This document shows, piece by piece, positions 4,564-5,695 of a stretch of 5,695 nt of DNA. Source of the DNA: Chth-196 sp044370935 (GTDB taxonomy: Bacteria; Verrucomicrobiota; Verrucomicrobiia; Chthoniobacterales; Chthoniobacteraceae); the NCBI GenBank assembly GCA_044370935.1, contig JBILUQ010000254.1, positions 1-5,695 on the forward strand, read 5' to 3'. The position numbers were made by a program, and so were the translations under genes. The notes under the pieces are model-generated. The model did not search any database. It saw nothing but the letters and a program-made list of their open reading frames with translations, and was not told where the DNA came from. Within the stretch, counting starts at the first letter, position 1. Every line of letters starts with the position of its first letter.

Positions 4564-5695
4564 TCACCGTTTGCCACTGCCGCCCGCGCCTTCGCTTTTT
4601 TTAGGCAGCTTTGCCAGCGCATCCAAGAGCATCTGCGGTCTTAAGATTTCAGGAAAGGTGATGGGTGCTTCCGCATCGGGCTTGTGCAAGAGATAGAACG
4701 GTACGCCAACGCTTCCATGTCGGTTCAGTTCCTCGGTAATCGATGCGTCACCCCTAGTCCAATCGGCCTTAAGCATGACTACTCCCTTGTCTCGGAAGGC
4801 GGCGAGTACCTCAGGATTTGACAGGGTCACTTTTTCATTCACCTTGCAATTCAAACACCAGTCGGCGGTGAAATCTACGAACACCGGTTGCTTTGCCGCG
4901 AGTGAGCTCGCCAATTTTTCCTTGGAGTATGGCAGCCAGCCGGCCGCATCGGATGCTTCGAGCTGAGAGTTTGCGGAAGGGGGTGGCGTGCTCAGGGGCG
5001 CATGCAGGAAAAAAAGGTAGCCGATCGCTGCAAGCAACGCAGCAAGCGCAAGCGACAAGAGTCGCGCGCGCCAAACTCCAATCATCCAACAACCGATTCC
5101 CAAGCATAACAGAAACGCGCATGCGCCTGAAATCGCAGCAACGCCGCTCGCTGTGCCTAGAATGTTCAGAAGCCATACTGCGACTCCCAGAATGACAAAC
5201 CCCATAGCTTGTTTCAGGCGTTCCATCCATGCGCCGGGCTTTGGCAGCAATCGCAGCAGGCGGGGGTTGGAAGTCAAAAGCAGATACGGGAGGCTCATTC
5301 CCGCAGCGATCGTTAGAAAAATCGCGATCACAATTCCCGGGGGCTGGCTCACTGCGAAGCCAAGCGTAACGCCAAGATAGGGCGCCGTGCAGGATGTTCC
5401 CAGCAGCGTCGTGAACATTCCGTGAAGGAATGCGCCCCAGTGTCCTTCTTTGGACGCAAGCTGGCTGAGTGTCTGATTCGTTTCGCTTGAAAGAGTGATC
5501 TCAAACACCCCTAGCAAGTTCAGCCCGAACACGAATAGCGCGCTTATCAGGCCCACAAGAATCCAGGGATTTTGAAATTGAAACCCCCAGTTCAAAGTCT
5601 GGCCCGCTTGTTGCAGCACGATTACGGCTGCGGCCAGTCCCATAAAAAACACGACAACACCCGCGCAAAACGACAAGCCCAGGCGGAACACTTTT
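4564..5695 (-). CDS. dsbD: Thiol:disulfide interchange protein, DsbD/ScsB type (5' end beyond the right window edge)
   Basis: This inner-membrane protein passes electrons from cytoplasmic thioredoxin through its membrane domain to periplasmic thiol proteins. The frame is open to the window edge; the GTG at 5691 is an internal valine, and the N-terminal periplasmic domain and first membrane segment with its cysteine are missing. Counting from that codon, seven hydrophobic segments are visible (about 10-28, 42-62, 88-112, 115-140, 163-180, 185-204 and 208-230), fitting TM2-TM8 of the family. The redox cysteine C101 lies in GTSCTAPYLG. PKPGAWMERLKQAMGFVIL (150-168) is strongly DsbD-like. After a Pro/Ser linker comes the C-terminal thioredoxin domain (about 252-362), with the active site WCLNC (C279, C282) and cis-proline P331 in GVPFYLL. 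The phrase LKADWT (307-312) favours the ScsB-like side of the family. The usual Pro before C101 is Ser here. The gene converges on the dehydrogenase operon; its promoter is outside the window. Confidence 0.93.
   Translation of the reverse strand, partial: KVFRLGLSFCAGVVVFFMGLAAAVIVLQQAGQTLNWGFQFQNPWILVGLISALFVFGLNLLGVFEITLSSETNQTLSQLASKEGHWGAFLHGMFTTLLGTSCTAPYLGVTLGFAVSQPPGIVIAIFLTIAAGMSLPYLLLTSNPRLLRLLPKPGAWMERLKQAMGFVILGVAVWLLNILGTASGVAAISGACAFLLCLGIGCWMIGVWRARLLSLALAALLAAIGYLFFLHAPLSTPPPSANSQLEASDAAGWLPYSKEKLASSLAAKQPVFVDFTADWCLNCKVNEKVTLSNPEVLAAFRDKGVVMLKADWTRGDASITEELNRHGSVGVPFYLLHKPDAEAPITFPEILRPQMLLDALAKLPKKSEGAGGSGKR

Noticed and set aside
1..5695. Mobile element, CRISPR array, toxin-antitoxin or defence genes
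   Set aside because: No transposase or integrase motifs, no regularly spaced repeats and no small paired genes were found on either strand. All long coding frames belong to familiar housekeeping-type families.

Overview
The window holds four genuine protein-coding genes plus one gene cut at each end, in three transcription blocks. It looks like a chromosomal segment of a Gram-negative bacterium. It has a moderately GC-rich base composition (judged by eye), a periplasm-directed oxidoreductase with a twin-arginine leader, and a DsbD-type disulfide reductase. Two of the three visible start codons (cheR and the GMC oxidoreductase) have no recognisable Shine-Dalgarno sequence. The flavoenzyme/small-subunit pair and the DsbD subtype would suit Verrucomicrobiota or Acidobacteriota. 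This is an inference from gene type only; no marker gene in the window fixes the taxon.

Left block (1-1781, + strand): the 3' part of cheB (receiver C-terminus, linker and complete methylesterase domain), then cheR 18 bases later. These are the adaptation enzymes of a chemosensory system, methylating (CheR) and demethylating/deamidating (CheB) receptor glutamates. The rest of the cluster (cheA, cheW, receptors) is not in view and may lie to the left.

Spacer 1782-2020 (239 bases): no convincing gene. It contains a 10-base palindrome abutting a small perfect hairpin just after cheR, a stretch able to form two mutually exclusive stems, a weak promoter-like pair of hexamers, and a hairpin ending two bases before the next start codon.

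Middle block (2021-4490, + strand): a two-gene operon with a 7-base gap. It encodes a 592-residue FAD-dependent GMC-family dehydrogenase without its own export signal and a 227-residue 'gluconate 2-dehydrogenase subunit 3'-type partner with a twin-arginine leader. The likely arrangement is a folded heterodimer exported through Tat on the small subunit's leader, oxidising a sugar or polyol in the periplasm. The cytochrome c subunit found with classical three-subunit enzymes of this class is not next to it.

Right block (4564-5695, - strand, convergent, running off the right edge): the C-terminal two thirds or so of a DsbD/ScsB-type thiol:disulfide interchange protein, with seven visible membrane segments and a C-terminal thioredoxin domain. 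It moves reducing power from cytoplasmic thioredoxin to the periplasm. I found no mobile element, CRISPR array, tRNA or rRNA, and nothing amounting to a clearly new system. The most interesting leads are the cysteine cluster and missing cytochrome partner of the oxidoreductase, and the structured spacer in front of it.
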